Part shown: positions 46,455-58,623 of the stretch, in pieces
How positions within the stretch are numbered: the stretch's first letter is position 1
How the letters are laid out: the number at the start of each line of letters is the position of its first letter
From: Tanytarsus gracilentus
Taxonomy: Eukaryota > Arthropoda > Insecta > Diptera > Chironomidae
DNA length: 64,000 bases
Assembly: GCA_038502055.1 (NCBI GenBank)
Contig: JAXRKN010000045.1
Coordinates: 10,343,501-10,407,500, forward strand
Direction: 5' to 3'
Translations under genes and position numbers: made by a program
Notes under the pieces: generated by a model
Databases searched by the model: none
What the model was told of the DNA's origin: nothing
Seen by the model: only the letters and a program-made list of their open reading frames with translations

Positions 46455-47229
46455 ATAGCTCCGCTATATATTAATTTTGGATTTTTCCAAAACCTGTTTT
46501 CGACCCCTAGTGCCAAGACATTACATTGTGCAATATCAAAACTTATACTCAAATGATAGGCCTAGTCAAACCCTACAAACTGGCGAAAACAGATTTGAAA
46601 TCGGTTGATCCTACGAGGAGTTAGAGCCATTTAAGTCATCTTACTTTCTCACTTTCTCACTTTCTTACTTTCTTACGATCTTAGTGGGCGGCATATCTCA
46701 AGAACGGCTGGTCGGATTTGACTCGGGTTTGTAGCTAAAGATCGGGTTTTGGTTCTAGTTGTGCAAGAAGTATTTAGTTTTGAGGTACGACCCTCCAAGG
46801 ACCGTCCGTGGGTGCAAAAATGTCCTTTTTCATACAAATTTTCTTTATATGGCTTATGGGTATCGTTGAACTCGTAATTGGACCAGGAATCGATTGGCAT
46901 TGACGATTTTTGAGGGTGTCCATCATGGCCGGCCTGGAGTGTCGCTAATGTCCATTTTCAGAACTATGGCTTCATGTATGTCGTTGAACTCGTCATTGCA
47001 TCAGGAATCGATTGATACTGACGATTTTTGAGGAATGTCCATCATGGTCGGCCAGGACTGCCATAATGTCCATTTTTCAGAACTGCGGCTTCATGTATGT
47101 CGTTGAAGTCGTTATTGCATCAGGAATCGATTTACATTGATGATTTTTGAAGAATGTCCTTCATGGCCGGCCAGGAGTGCCACTAATGCCCATTGCAACG
47201 GAGTAGGGTACTAATCTATGCGGAGCTAT
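46455..47229. mobile_element. Dispersed repeat element, third type, with ATAGCTCCGC ends
   Basis: Both ends carry ATAGCTCCGC in inverted orientation (46455-46464 and 47220-47229), with weaker similarity for a few more bases. It includes a CTTACTTTCTCA simple run (46640-46680) and the module TTCATACAAATTTTC ... GGACCAGGAATCGATTGGCA (46821-46900) that is shared with copies A and B. After this come three units of about 125-130 bp with ATCAGGAATCGATT and TCCATCATGGCCGGCC. Modules appear to be exchanged between otherwise different elements. It stops just before the promoter of member 6. Confidence 0.6.
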
Positions 47230-47329
47230 TGGAAATGGCAACGCCGTTTGCAGACCCATCTTGTTTTTCTTCTTTTCTAATGTTTGTCAAAAGTTTTTGT
47301 TTGATAAAATTTTGAGGCGTATAAAAAGA

Positions 47330-47337
47330 GCTTGAAG
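47330..47337 (+). promoter_or_regulatory. TATA box of Cys-rich gene 6
   Basis: TATAAAAA, 52 bp before the ATG and about 100 bp from the edge of the repeat element. Confidence 0.65.
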
Positions 47338-47381
47338 TGTGAAGAACTTTCTGCAGTTAGTTCGCTTGCTTCATATACATC

Positions 47382-47774
47382 ATGAAATGTAAGTAATTTC
47401 TTTCGTATAATTTTATTTAATAAAATAATTTCCTTGCAGTCATTTTGGTTGCTCTTCTTTTCGTTCAATTGGCATTTGCCGAACAAGAAAATGCTTTGAT
47501 TGAGGTTCAAGTCGAGCCGGCTCAATTCGGAGGAAGCTGCGGTGGATGCTCATGCTCACCATGCATGCAAATGCCATGTAAACCAACTTGCGGATCACAA
47601 TGCTGTTCGAGACCACAACCAATCATGGTTATGCCCGTCAGAGTTCCAGTCTTCAAACCATTCCCAGTTTTCATCCAAAGTTGCTGCAGTTCTTCTGATC
47701 AAAGTTGTTGCAATAGCGGAGGCTCATCATGCTGTAATTCATCCAACCAGTCATGCTGTAATAGCGGAAAATAA
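47382..47774 (+). CDS. Secreted Cys-rich protein, family member 6 (113 aa)
   Basis: Exons: 47382-47388 and 47440-47774. The 7-nt first exon with a phase-1 intron and the signal peptide (MKFILVALLFVQLAFA) follow the family pattern. The mature chain has a short acidic start (ENALIEVQVEPAQFGG), then a compact CGGCSCSPC, MPCKPTCGSQCC core. A cysteine-free middle, PIMVMPVRVPVFKPFPVF, is followed by a tail of SCC-type repeats ending SCCNSGK, almost the same as in member 5. It lacks the WW and CPPPC parts, so it is a minimal member. Polyadenylation signal at 47831. Extracellular; function unknown. Confidence 0.87.
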
Positions 47775-48759
47775 AATTTTATTCTTTAAAGATTTGGAAA
47801 ATATGGAAAATAATCAAAATTATAACAAGCAATAAAAAGTTTGATATTGGAGAAAAATTTAAATGTTCTTAATTAGGGTAAAGCGTGTTATTCTCGATGC
47901 ATGTCTTGGGTCGAATAAATTCAGCAATTTAAATTATTTTATGGAGTTTAACCAAAACTGGTAGATCATCAGACGAAATTGATCCATTTATCTTTTTGAA
48001 ATAATTTTTAGCTATAACTTTTTTTGAACTAGAAAATTTTGATTAAAAAATTTATAGCATACGTTTTAAAACTTTTTTAATCTCTAATATAAGAGCATGA
48101 GAAATAAGGAGATTTTTAAAAGAAGTTTTCAATTTGAGGATATTATGCACCCATTTACATGAAAATGTTTAAAAAATTTCATGATTTTGAAATTCAAATC
48201 AAATCAAATGATTTGCTTGCAATTTGACTATTAAGGATTGAAGCAAAAAAAAATTGAATGCCTTTTTTAAATAGATCAGTATTTCTACATTAAGAAAATT
48301 TCTACATTTGGAGAGTCAAAAGATAATAGAGATCGAATAAACCGGATTGAAATCCAGAAAAATTATTAAAAAATTTAAGCCAAATTGAGAGTAGCTTCAT
48401 AAGTTTAGGTTTTAAATCATACATCAATTGTTAAGAAAGAAACATTTCTGTACATGGAAAATAAAACTTAAACTTTTCAGTTACTACATTGCAATTACAT
48501 CAACGGATGGACAACTTTTTGACTAGAAGAACATCCTAAATACAATTTGAATTAAAAAAATTAGTTTGAAGAAAGTAAACAGAAAATTTTACTCGATCCT
48601 TCTAAATTCAAATACACATAAAAAAATTAGTGTTTAGTTTAAACTTTAATTTTCAAATAGAGAAGATAATGAAACTTTTCTCTTGTAAACAGAAAAAAGT
48701 ACTGACTTAGTTTGGAATTGAAGCAATCATCCTAAAGCGCAGATATGTGCAGAGGTAAA
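47775..48759. other. Intergenic gap
   Basis: AT-rich sequence after member 6. No coding sequence recognised. Confidence 0.5.
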
Positions 48760-49083
48760 CACCGATCTAATGTAGATTTTGCCACCCACCATAACTCTTA
48801 CTTGAATACATTTGTGGCATGCGTAATAATGTCATTTGGCTCCATAGAAGTTTTGTTAACCTATAAAATAAAAAATTAGCAATTTTTCAGTCTCGCATTC
48901 AAGGTCTTTCTTTCAATGTATTCATATCTAACGATTCTTGTCACTGATTTGAACATTATTTTTGGCAAACAGCTTCTTAAGAATTTGTTCGTGTCGTGAG
49001 TCCAGTTTTATCTTGTCGTACAATTTTTCCGGGTATCTTTGTGGTGTTTCTTCGAATTTAGACAAATTTTCATTTCACTTATT
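48760..49083 (-). pseudogene. Possible remnant of an unrecognised gene
   Basis: On the minus strand two short stretches look coding. From about 49072 down to 48930 a 47-codon frame contains FEETPQRYPEKLYDKIKLDS and HEQILKKLFAKNN before a stop. After an AT-rich gap with a TTTTATAG acceptor comes a segment (about 48860-48800) reading NKTSMEPNDIITHATNVF followed by GTAAGA. The phases do not join cleanly. Codon character is better than the surroundings, but I recognise no family. It may be a decayed gene piece. Confidence 0.3.
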
Positions 49084-49374
49084 TATTTTTACGTAAAATT
49101 TTAGAATTTGAAAAAAAAATAAAATTCGATTTTATTTTTTGAAATTTCAATAAACTAGGTCAAAGGTTCAAGAACTTACGTCTTAACTTGGTGTTGGGAA
49201 AAATTTCTCTTTGTTTCGAAAAATGATCGAACAAAATCTAAAAGAGAAATCTACAAAGAAATTCTCTATTGTACTTGTCAAGCATTTCCTACTCATTTAA
49301 TTAAAATTGGCAAAGAAAGCTATCGGACTGTGAAGTAACTTCTTATTGATTTTTTATACAAGATAATTTTCCAG

Positions 49375-49382
49375 TATAAATT
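49375..49382 (+). promoter_or_regulatory. TATA box of Cys-rich gene 7
   Basis: TATAAATT, 60 bp before the ATG; AAGATAATTTT lies just upstream. Confidence 0.55.
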
Positions 49383-49434
49383 AGCTTGAAAAATTTTCAA
49401 ACGTATTCATTGTGTTTTCAGCCCGTCGAGCAAA

Positions 49435-50212
49435 ATGAAATGTGAGTTTTGAACTTTAAAAATTTCTAAATAATTAAAACTTAAATTTAAAATTTTCAGT
49501 CTTACTTGTGACATTCTTCGTTGCCATTGCTTTTGCATCATCTGAAAATGAAGTCGCTGATATCGAAGGTGAAGTTGATGCCGATTCAGCATTCATGATG
49601 ATGGGTGGCATGGGTGGTATGGGCATGCCAATGGGAATGGGCGGCATGGGAGGATTTGGAGGAAGCTGTGGAAGTTCTTGCGGATGTCATCAGAGATGCA
49701 AACAAATTTTCTGGATGCCATGCCCATGCGCTCCATGCCGACCTTCATGTCCTTGCTGCACATCAACTACATCAACTACATCAACAACTACAACGACAAC
49801 AACGACAAGTGAGTGTTAAAATTAATAATCAAAAAATTTAAGTGTTTAAATGAAAAAATTAATCATAAATTTTTGTGATTTTTAAACTTTAGCCACTACA
49901 CCACCACCCAAGTAAGTAAATTAAAATAAGAATCTGCAAAAATCAATTGAATTTTTTGTTAAATCATGCTTTAATCTCAAAAAATAATTAAAGGAGCAAT
50001 GGAGGAGGTAGCTGTAACACATGCTCTTGCCGACCATGTATGATGCCTGTTATGTGGATGTGCCCTCCACCATGCAATAGGTAATTTTTAATCCTTTTTG
50101 AATTCATTAAACCTTAATTAATAATTAATATTTTTAAAATAGTGGATGCTGCGGAGGACAAAGCTCATGCTGCAATTCAGGAAATTCTTCATGCTGTAAC
50201 CGTGGAAAATAA
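49435..50212 (+). CDS. Secreted Cys-rich protein, family member 7 (163 aa, 5 exons)
   Basis: Exons: 49435-49441, 49500-49808, 49893-49911, 49994-50080, 50143-50212; all phases agree. 7-nt first exon; signal peptide MKFLLVTFFVAIAFA. An acidic spacer leads to a Gly/Met-rich repeat (GGMGGMGMPMGMGG), then FGGSCGSSCGCHQRC, FWMPCPCAPC and CPCC. A poly-Thr linker with a 19-nt exon (TTPPPK) precedes module 2: CNTCSCRPCMMP, WMCPPPC. It ends GCCGGQSSCCNSGNSSCC-NRGK. Module 2 and the last intron are nearly identical to those of member 5, indicating recent duplication or gene conversion. The polyadenylation signal is near 50260. Confidence 0.86.
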
Positions 50213-53200
50213 TTTTTTCTTCTTAAACTTGTACATGGAACAAAATTTTGTCTTAATTCAATAAATACTAACAATGATATTAAATTAGATGTTATAGCAC
50301 TGCAATTTTGAATGTTTTGATTTTAAATGGCTAAAATTATTAAAAATTTTGAAGAAATAAAAAACTGTAAAGAAAAAAGTAAATTTTTAATCTTTATTCA
50401 TCAAATTATTAATAAAAGTGTTTTAAAAATTATTTAACATTTAATTATTTTCTAATAATTTCATTGATTGAAAGGCAATCACGTGAGGATGCTCAAAACT
50501 CTGTTAACAAGCTGATAGAAATTTTTCATGTACAAGTTGGCCATTAATGACTGTTCATTTTTTGCAATCACACTTTTATCATGTTCGCAAAATATTTAAT
50601 ATCACGTAAGTGGTGTCTGTTTCTGATTGGTTACCATTTGAGGTAGTTAATTGAATTTAATTTACTTTTTTAATGCGTCTAAATTTTTTTAAAAACTTAA
50701 TTGATAATTTTTGAACTTAATTATATATAATTTAACGCTTGTAATTCCGTATTGCTTAAAGTTTCGGAGTAAAATTAAATGCGTCAATATTTTATGATCA
50801 AGTAAGTCCTAAGTCATTAAAAACTATTTTGACAAATAAAAATTAGAAAATAATCAATTAAGTTATTAGAAAATATTTCGATGATTTTTTAAATCATTTC
50901 ATGAAATAATTTTTTGTCAATTTTTTTTGGATATAAATTAAATTTGATATTCTCCAGATGTTAATTAGTTAAAAAGTTGAGACAAAGGACGATGATGAGA
51001 ACCTGAGGTAACATAAAAATTATCTCCGAGTGACGAATTTCGGTCTTAATGAAGGAAAATATAAAAAATGAGAGAAAAGCGGTTGAATAACAATGAAAAG
51101 GTGAATTTTTTTTAATGAGCGAGCGTCAATCTGTGGATGTCTAATTAAGGCTTTCCACCTCAACTCGCCTCCGCACGATAATTAATTAAGATTTTATTCT
51201 TTTGTCTTTCACACAGCCACTAATTATCACAAGATGACGAACTACTCGCCAATTTAATTTGCATACAAAAAAATCTTTATGAATACAAGAAAAATAGCTC
51301 AAGGATGAAATTAATTCTTTTTTCTTGGATTTCTCTTGTTGATTTTCTTTTAACATGAAGACGCCTTCGTTCAACTCTATTTTAAACGCAATTAATTGAA
51401 TTTCTTGCCTAAAACTAGTTTTTTTCTTCTATTTATCTTGAAATTACAAAGTTGCAAATAATTAACTGAATTTAAAATTAACTCATTAATTTTTTAAAAA
51501 TATTTAAATAGACACAAAAGGTAATTAATTGTTTAAGCTAATTACTTTTAATTAAAAACTCTTAATGACCTTTTAAATTGTTAAGTTGGCGTCAAATGTT
51601 TTCCAAAAATACTCTTGATGATCTTTTTAAATGTCAAATTGTTCGGTTTAGAAAAAATAAAAAATGGAGGTAAAATTTCCAACCATACTCAGGTTCACTA
51701 AATCAATTAAAACGTAGAAAAGAGTGAAAGATTCAATTACAGTTTTTGACGATGTTGAATTCAGTTGAAGTGTCATGACATGTGGAATTGTCATACACTG
51801 TTGCACGTCATGATGAATGTTGCAAAAGTTTACAAGTGTGAAATTCAATTAACATTTTTTACATACGTGTGAATTTTGAGGTGTTTCAAAAATTTAATTT
51901 ATATTTTAAACTTAACTTTTTCTTCCGAATTTAAAAAAACTCTCCTAGAAATTCTTTATAGCAAATAAATCACACATCAGCTCTTAACCACGAAAGAAAA
52001 TTTAACTGCGAAATTTTTTATGTGCTTTTGGATCAATTTTATTGCGCTCGAGAGAGTCATTAAGTGAATCCTTCCTAAATTGAGCATCACATACTTCTTG
52101 ATATAAACATTTAGATTTTTGGATGCTGGTGAACACACAAAAATTTTTAAAAACTCTTTCATATTATAAACCTTTTACACGTGCAAACAAGAAACCAGAA
52201 GCAATTAATTAACTTTAAAGATTAAAAATCGAAAAAGAAGATTTTAAGTTTGCATAAAAACTTTCGCTAAACATTCCAAATCAAATAAATCACGAGATGA
52301 GCTTTCAAGTTTAAGTTGCAAAAGTTTTTCTTCACGTTTTCTCGTGAACATACTCGAGACTCATAAATATGAAATTTTGCACGAGCGGTGTGAGTTGAGA
52401 GACGTCTTAAACTTCGACTAAACTGCTGCATCAGATCTCAAGATTAATTTACGTTTCAAACAATTTTTTTCTCAACCTATTTTGCAATGCAAAAATAATT
52501 TTTTAACGCTAAAAATGGACGTTGCTGTGGGAAAGTAAACGACATTGCTGAATAACTTTTTCAATTTCATTTTTAATCCTTTACAGTTTCTTGCATTTTT
52601 TAATTTTCCACTTGAGAACTCAAAGAGGCACATTTGTGCATTCCATTGAATGATCAAAAAAGAATTCTTCGTCTGGTGATGACAAAAGAGGAAATTTGTT
52701 GAGAATTCTCTTACCAAACTTTTCATGTGTGCTTGTCGAGATGAAATTTCTTAGAAAAATTAAAATAAAACTTTTTGTTTAAAAAGTTAAAAAATTACTT
52801 TTTAAAATTGTCTTAAAAAAATCGAGTCTGTTACCATGCTAACAACCTAATAATCACCAACATTGTTCAAGTTTAACAAACACACAAAAATTTTTTCTAA
52901 AAAGCCCCAAAAATAAAATGCAAATTAGAAGAATATTGCACATGATACACTTCACTTCAGTGTAAACATTAGTCGACCTAACTTTGTCATCAAGAGTGTC
53001 GACAACAGCGGTGACACAGAGAGGAAAAAGTTTTTTCATGAAGACTTTTTTAAATTCTCAATTTTGCCATCTGGCATCAACTGGCTTTGGCAGAGAAATA
53101 ACATCATGCTGAATATTGACTTCGATAAGAGAATTTTTCACCGCAAGTTACATGTGAGGGTGAAAAATATTCATGTCAATATTAAATCAATTTTTTAAAG

Positions 53201-56018
53201 TTGAAAAATTTGGGGAAATTTATGACGACTCACCGATATTTTCAACCCTCAGCTCAAAACTAGTTTTATGGTCGACATTAATTTAAATTATCTCTCTTCA
53301 TCAAACTATTAGTGGAAGGGTGACTAGATGAAAAATTTATTCTAGAAAATTTTATTTTACAGCAAATCAAAAACAAACAAATTTTTTCGCTTACTTTGAT
53401 GATAATATTTTATGTGAATTTTATAACGTAATTTTTAAATTCAAAATTAAGTTAACAGAAAAAGTAATTATCAAAGTAATCGAAAAAAACTCGAGAGCAC
53501 TTGAAAAAACTTTTGATTATTTTTCTAATAAAAAAACATCTGGTCACCCTAATAATTACATCCTTGGTTGAGGACTCTTAATAAGTGCCAAAATAAAGTC
53601 ATTACACAGCCAAGCCTCCCTCTTTACACTCAGTTGTAATAGAAATTTATTGATCATTAAGTTTGAAATTCAATTTACCCATTTTTTAAATGGGATCATT
53701 TTGCCATAGAAAACTGAGAGGGAAAAAGCATTTATTTTTAGATTCACTTGCGTCTTTTAAATGTGAATGGCCTTTCTGGTGGCGGCTGCTGTTTAATTGG
53801 GTTATCGGTGGTTGTGGAAAAATTGATTTTAGATTATTTTAAAAAATAACCTGAATGAATACAAATAAAGTCAAAAATATCCACAACCAGCTTAGCACTT
53901 TCGTGTAACCTCCATTAGCGATAAATTTACTGAAAATTGATGCTTTAAAAATTCACAGGCTAAAAGTGCTTCATGTCCTACATTCTCAAGCCCCTTGTGA
54001 ATTTTTTCCCATCATCACTTCTTACTTTTTATCCTCGATGTGCATTATTTTTTCCGAGCGTATATTAAAACCGAAAAATACGACTGCGAGCAGCTTATTA
54101 TAAATTCATATGCAGCAACAGCAATTCATGCAGGAACAAAAAAAAGTCGAGGTGATTATTTTTTTAAATATATATTCACATTTTTTTTAAACTCAATAAT
54201 CGTAATTAAATTTGAATGTCGATGTATGAAAATAAATTCAATTTTTACTCAATATGTCGCGGCCTAAACATTTTGTGACATTTTTCACACTCGATAGAGG
54301 AAAAAAAAGTTAAAGCAGGACAGCTTCAAACAAGTTTTCAAAATTGCAAACATGTCGAATGCTTTAGATTCGAGGATAAGCAGTGTATTAAAGTTTTTTA
54401 ATTCCTCTGACAACATCGAAGCAATGCAAGTAAAATTCAGAGACGCTACAATGGCATAAAAATTAATCCCCGACACAATTTCTCTGTCAAATCTCGGTGA
54501 AAATGTGCAAGCTCGAATTGTGTTATTCAAAAACGACCAACAGACAGAGAATGAAAAATGTGAAAATCCCATAATGCACTGTGCTGTGGACATTCATTAA
54601 GAACTGAAAAAACTTTCATCGACATTCATCAAAAATTTTAGTCACATTTTTTTTGTCATCATAAAAAAATTTAATTTAATGATTTTTTATTTTCACAACA
54701 TAAAAAAAATCAAATTTTTCTGATTTTTAGTTGGGAATAAAATTGTTAAATTTTTAGGTTTAAAAAATTTCAAGGCGTGAAAACTTTAATAAATTTCTTT
54801 AAACCTAAGTTTCTCCGCCTTGAAAAAAAAATATATTTAAATTTTTATCTCTTTAAAATCCCCCCTGGAGACTCCAGAAAAAACCTTAAAGATATCTTCA
54901 ATATAAAAAATCAATTTTACGGTTATTGAAAAATGCTTTTTAAGACTTTTCCAAAAAAAACTTCACAATCTTTATCTGAAGCACAAACACAGTATTCAAG
55001 ATATGTTATTACACACTCACTAGCAATCCGCACATATTTGAAATAAGTCTCGACTCATGACTTTGTCGGTGGGGTTTACATTTCAATCGGAAACATTTCA
55101 TCGAGAGGAATTCAACAGCTTTTAGAATGTCAATAAATGAAAGTGAGAAATTGAAGTTTTCTCGAATGATGTTGGAGATAAAAAAATTTAAAAAATAATT
55201 TTCCTTAAAATTTCAATGAAATCTAAAAAATTCAATTCAGAAATCAATTACGAAAAATTTTGCATTCACTTCATGCAGCAGTGAATAAAATTTCAGAGCA
55301 AAATACTTTTTGCTGAATGTTTTATGACGTTTATGGAATTAAAATATTATGAAACCGGAAAATCGCTCGCATGGAATGAATCATCAACCTTTTCCATCTC
55401 GTGTGCACACGTTAAAATAAATTTAATTAAATTTTCATTTCATATTCGTTGAATGAACCTCCGTCATCATCGTCGCCGGCTTTTTCAATTTACTTTCTGT
55501 CAAGGCCCGAAAAAAAATGTGCCTCGTTATCAAAGTGTCTCCATTCACTCACTCTCGACTCGCAGAATGAAGATGAGTCAAAAATCCCCCGAAGGCCTTA
55601 GGAAGCGCAGCAAAAGAGAGTTCATTTGGAAATTTTGGATCATACTCGAGTGAACTTTCAAATAATACACAAACCTTTAAATTGTAGGAGAGAAATAAAG
55701 ACATTTTCTATAGACAGCCGCATTGACGCTCTGCTAGAATTGTAACTGTGAATAAACGATATAATCCGATTCGAGACTGAATTTTCTCTATTTATCAAGG
55801 GGTGGAAATTTAATCGAATTATTTTTCAAAAAAATCTGTTAAATTTTTGACTGAACAATTTTAAATCCATTGATTCTTAAATGCAGCTTAATAAATTAAT
55901 GCCATTGTATTGTGACTGAAAAGCCATGCAGAAGGGAATTTGTCTCATTTTCCTTTTCATCCGAAAATGGAACAAAAATTTTATTTCATACCCTCTGTGT
56001 ATGGTTTGATAATGGAAT

Positions 56019-56160
56019 CGTATAGAGAGAAAATATCAGGCTGAAGGTATGCGCTCATGCTTAACTCGTTTTCGAAAAATAATATAATTCCGATCTGTTT
56101 GCTTGACGATAAAGATTTCAATTTTATTCAATTTCTGTCAACTTGAATTCTTTTTTATTC
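56019..56160 (+). repeat. Direct repeat, copy 1
   Basis: About 140 bp from GAGAGAAAATATCAGGC to CTTGAATTCTTTTTT, roughly 85-90% identical by eye to 57070-57212. It includes GATCTGTTTGCTTGACGATA in both copies. Flanks are unrelated, so this is either an old partial duplication or an unclassified dispersed repeat. Confidence 0.8.
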
Positions 56161-56427
56161 TTTTTCTCTAAAGCACACTTGAGGAGAATTCTCAGTGCAT
56201 TACATAAAAATTGTATTTTTACAATAAATTTTGATAAGAGATCGATTCCGTTTAATTTCTTAAATGCGAGAGTGAATTTCACTCATTTATTTTCCCTCAA
56301 ACGTCGCAATGAATATTCGTATAAAATAATTCAGTAATTCCAATCCGTCAAGTCAGCCTCATCATCGTCTCTTGCGGTTAAGTAACTGATAAGTTTTAAA
56401 AAATAAGACTCAAATAGTGATTTCATC

Positions 56428-56883
56428 ATGAAATTTTCATGTAAGTAATATTAAGCGGCATTTCAGTCGCTTTGAGGTAGTCGTTTGAATACGAACAAAC
56501 TTAAATATCTAATTAAATTAATTTTTAGCGCTATCTTTTTGATAAGTTCTAAGTTTGAAAAGTCAAGGCACTCGAAGTTTGGAGAATTGAGGTGAGTTTA
56601 TATTTTTTTATGTGTGATTTAACAAAATAATTTGCGATGTGCAATTATATCTAAATTCAAAACATGTTTAAAAAGTTAGTTTTGACATCAAAAAATTGAC
56701 CAACGTTTAAAACTTTTAAATTTATGAAACATTTAATATTTTTTGATTTTCAATTCCAGTTTTAAAAATATTCTAATGGGTTTTAACACGTAGTTTTCAT
56801 GAGTAATGATTAAAAGCACAAATTTTATCACAGCTAATATTTTTTATATTATTTACAGTCATTTTAACCACAATTATTCATAA
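56428..56883 (+). CDS. Candidate 36-aa secreted peptide (weak)
   Basis: Exons would be 56428-56440, 56467-56476, 56529-56591 and 56859-56883, all with GT/AG borders and in frame. The product would start MKFSFALSAIFLISS, a plausible signal peptide, and end HFNHNYS. The intron after ATGAAATTTTCAT has an ideal GTAAGT donor. However, exons are tiny, one donor (GTAGTC) is poor and short signals arise easily in AT-rich DNA. I give it mainly so it can be tested. Confidence 0.15.
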
Positions 56884-57069
56884 TTTTTTAAGACCTTTAA
56901 AAACAAATCTCAAGATAAAAACTTTGAATTTTGTTTGTTTGTTGGGCTGCTCTTCGGTGTGCCACCTAATCGTCATCTAATCTAAAAACTTTCAGTTTGT
57001 TTGCTTGATTTAAATCTAGCAGGATATATTTAATTTGAAAATGCAAATTAAACTCGTGAAAAATTGGGA

Positions 57070-57212
57070 ATCGTTTAGAGAGAAAATCTCAGGCTGAAGG
57101 TTTGAGCTCATGCTTAACACATTTTTGAAAAAAAAATAATTCGATCTGTTTGCTTGACGATAAAGATTTCAGTTTTATTCAATTTCTGTCAACTTGAATT
57201 CTTTTTTTGTAA
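57070..57212 (+). repeat. Direct repeat, copy 2
   Basis: Second copy of the 56019-56160 segment, in the same orientation about 1.05 kb away; ends at CTTGAATTCTTTTTTTG. Confidence 0.8.
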
Positions 57213-58623
57213 GCTTACTCAATTTTCATACCATGAAACTCCCTCAAGAATATCCCACTATCTCTATTCGAAAGAAGTGAATGCAAGTGAGATCTGAATG
57301 GAGCAGTGCAGGAATAATTTGTATCAATTTCATTCATACACAGAGAGACATTAATTTAAATCACATTTTATGCAAGTCAATTGTAAATTATTCCATTCAA
57401 CATCAAATCCATTCAATAGAGAGAAGATTCTCTCTTTTCATTTCAATTTGCAATATTCAGTTGTGCGAAAAAGTTTTTAGAAATCAATTTTTGCACACTT
57501 CGACAAAAAGCGAGTTGGCATGAAATAAATAAACTAATTTCATTTATGAGTGGCACTCGACAAATGCAACAAAAGCAGCAAAAGTGTGGGCAAGCAAAAT
57601 ATTTGCTCTGTAAATGATTCGCTCTCTGCAATACGTGTCACATCGATGCGAAATATGCTCGAATCAAAGTGGGAGTGAGAGGCAACAAAAAAAATCTGTA
57701 TCATATCATTTTATTTATTCAATTTGAAATCGTTTAGTTCATATATTCGGGTTGAGTTGCGATGGATAGAGAGACAGAGTTGAGGGCTTAAAATTTTCAA
57801 CTTTTTTAAAAAATCATGCTTAAAAATAATCCAGGAAATCAATCCCAAAATTTAAAAATATTAATAAAATCCAGGAATTTAAGTATTTTTTAAATTTGAA
57901 TTTACAATTCAGAAATTATAATTAAAAAATTAACTAAAATCCAGGAATTGATTAAAATGTTAAATAACAATTTAGCAACTTTAACCCAAAATCTCAGGAA
58001 AACGTCAAAATTTGCAACTCTGTCGATAAAAAAGATCGACATATCGGAATCAGATAGAAAGGATAAAAAATTTATGGTATAAAAATCAATTTGCAGCTAT
58101 CACAAATTGTGTCTCGTGCGAAATCGAATAGAAAACTCTCAAAATAGATTTAATCAAATTTTGGTGTGCAGCAGCAAAAAAGCCTTTACGCCTTCAAATG
58201 ACACTTTGTCAATTTTTTTTAAGTGAGAAAAATGTTTTTTGGGTTGCATTTTTTCTGTGTCATTTTCAATATGTTTGTTTATGGCTTTATTTGAAAAATT
58301 TTTAGTGAAAAAAATTATTTTGATTTAATTTTCACATTTGCGAGGAGAGAAACGAAAAAAAAACTTTCAAGGTAGCGTGAAGCAACGTTGAAAAGGGAAT
58401 TAAATGTGTGCTGTTAAAAACTCTCGACGATAAACCAAAAGAAGAATTTTTCGCTCTCAACGATAATAACTCGTGGCATTCGTAACTCAGTCAACAACCC
58501 GTTAACATTCGCCTTCCATTTTCATTGCTCGTGTATTTAATTTTTCATTCTTTTACTTTTCATGTTGCAGAAATAATTAATTAACAAACAATAAAGATGG
58601 AAACAATTAAAACGCTCCTTGCA

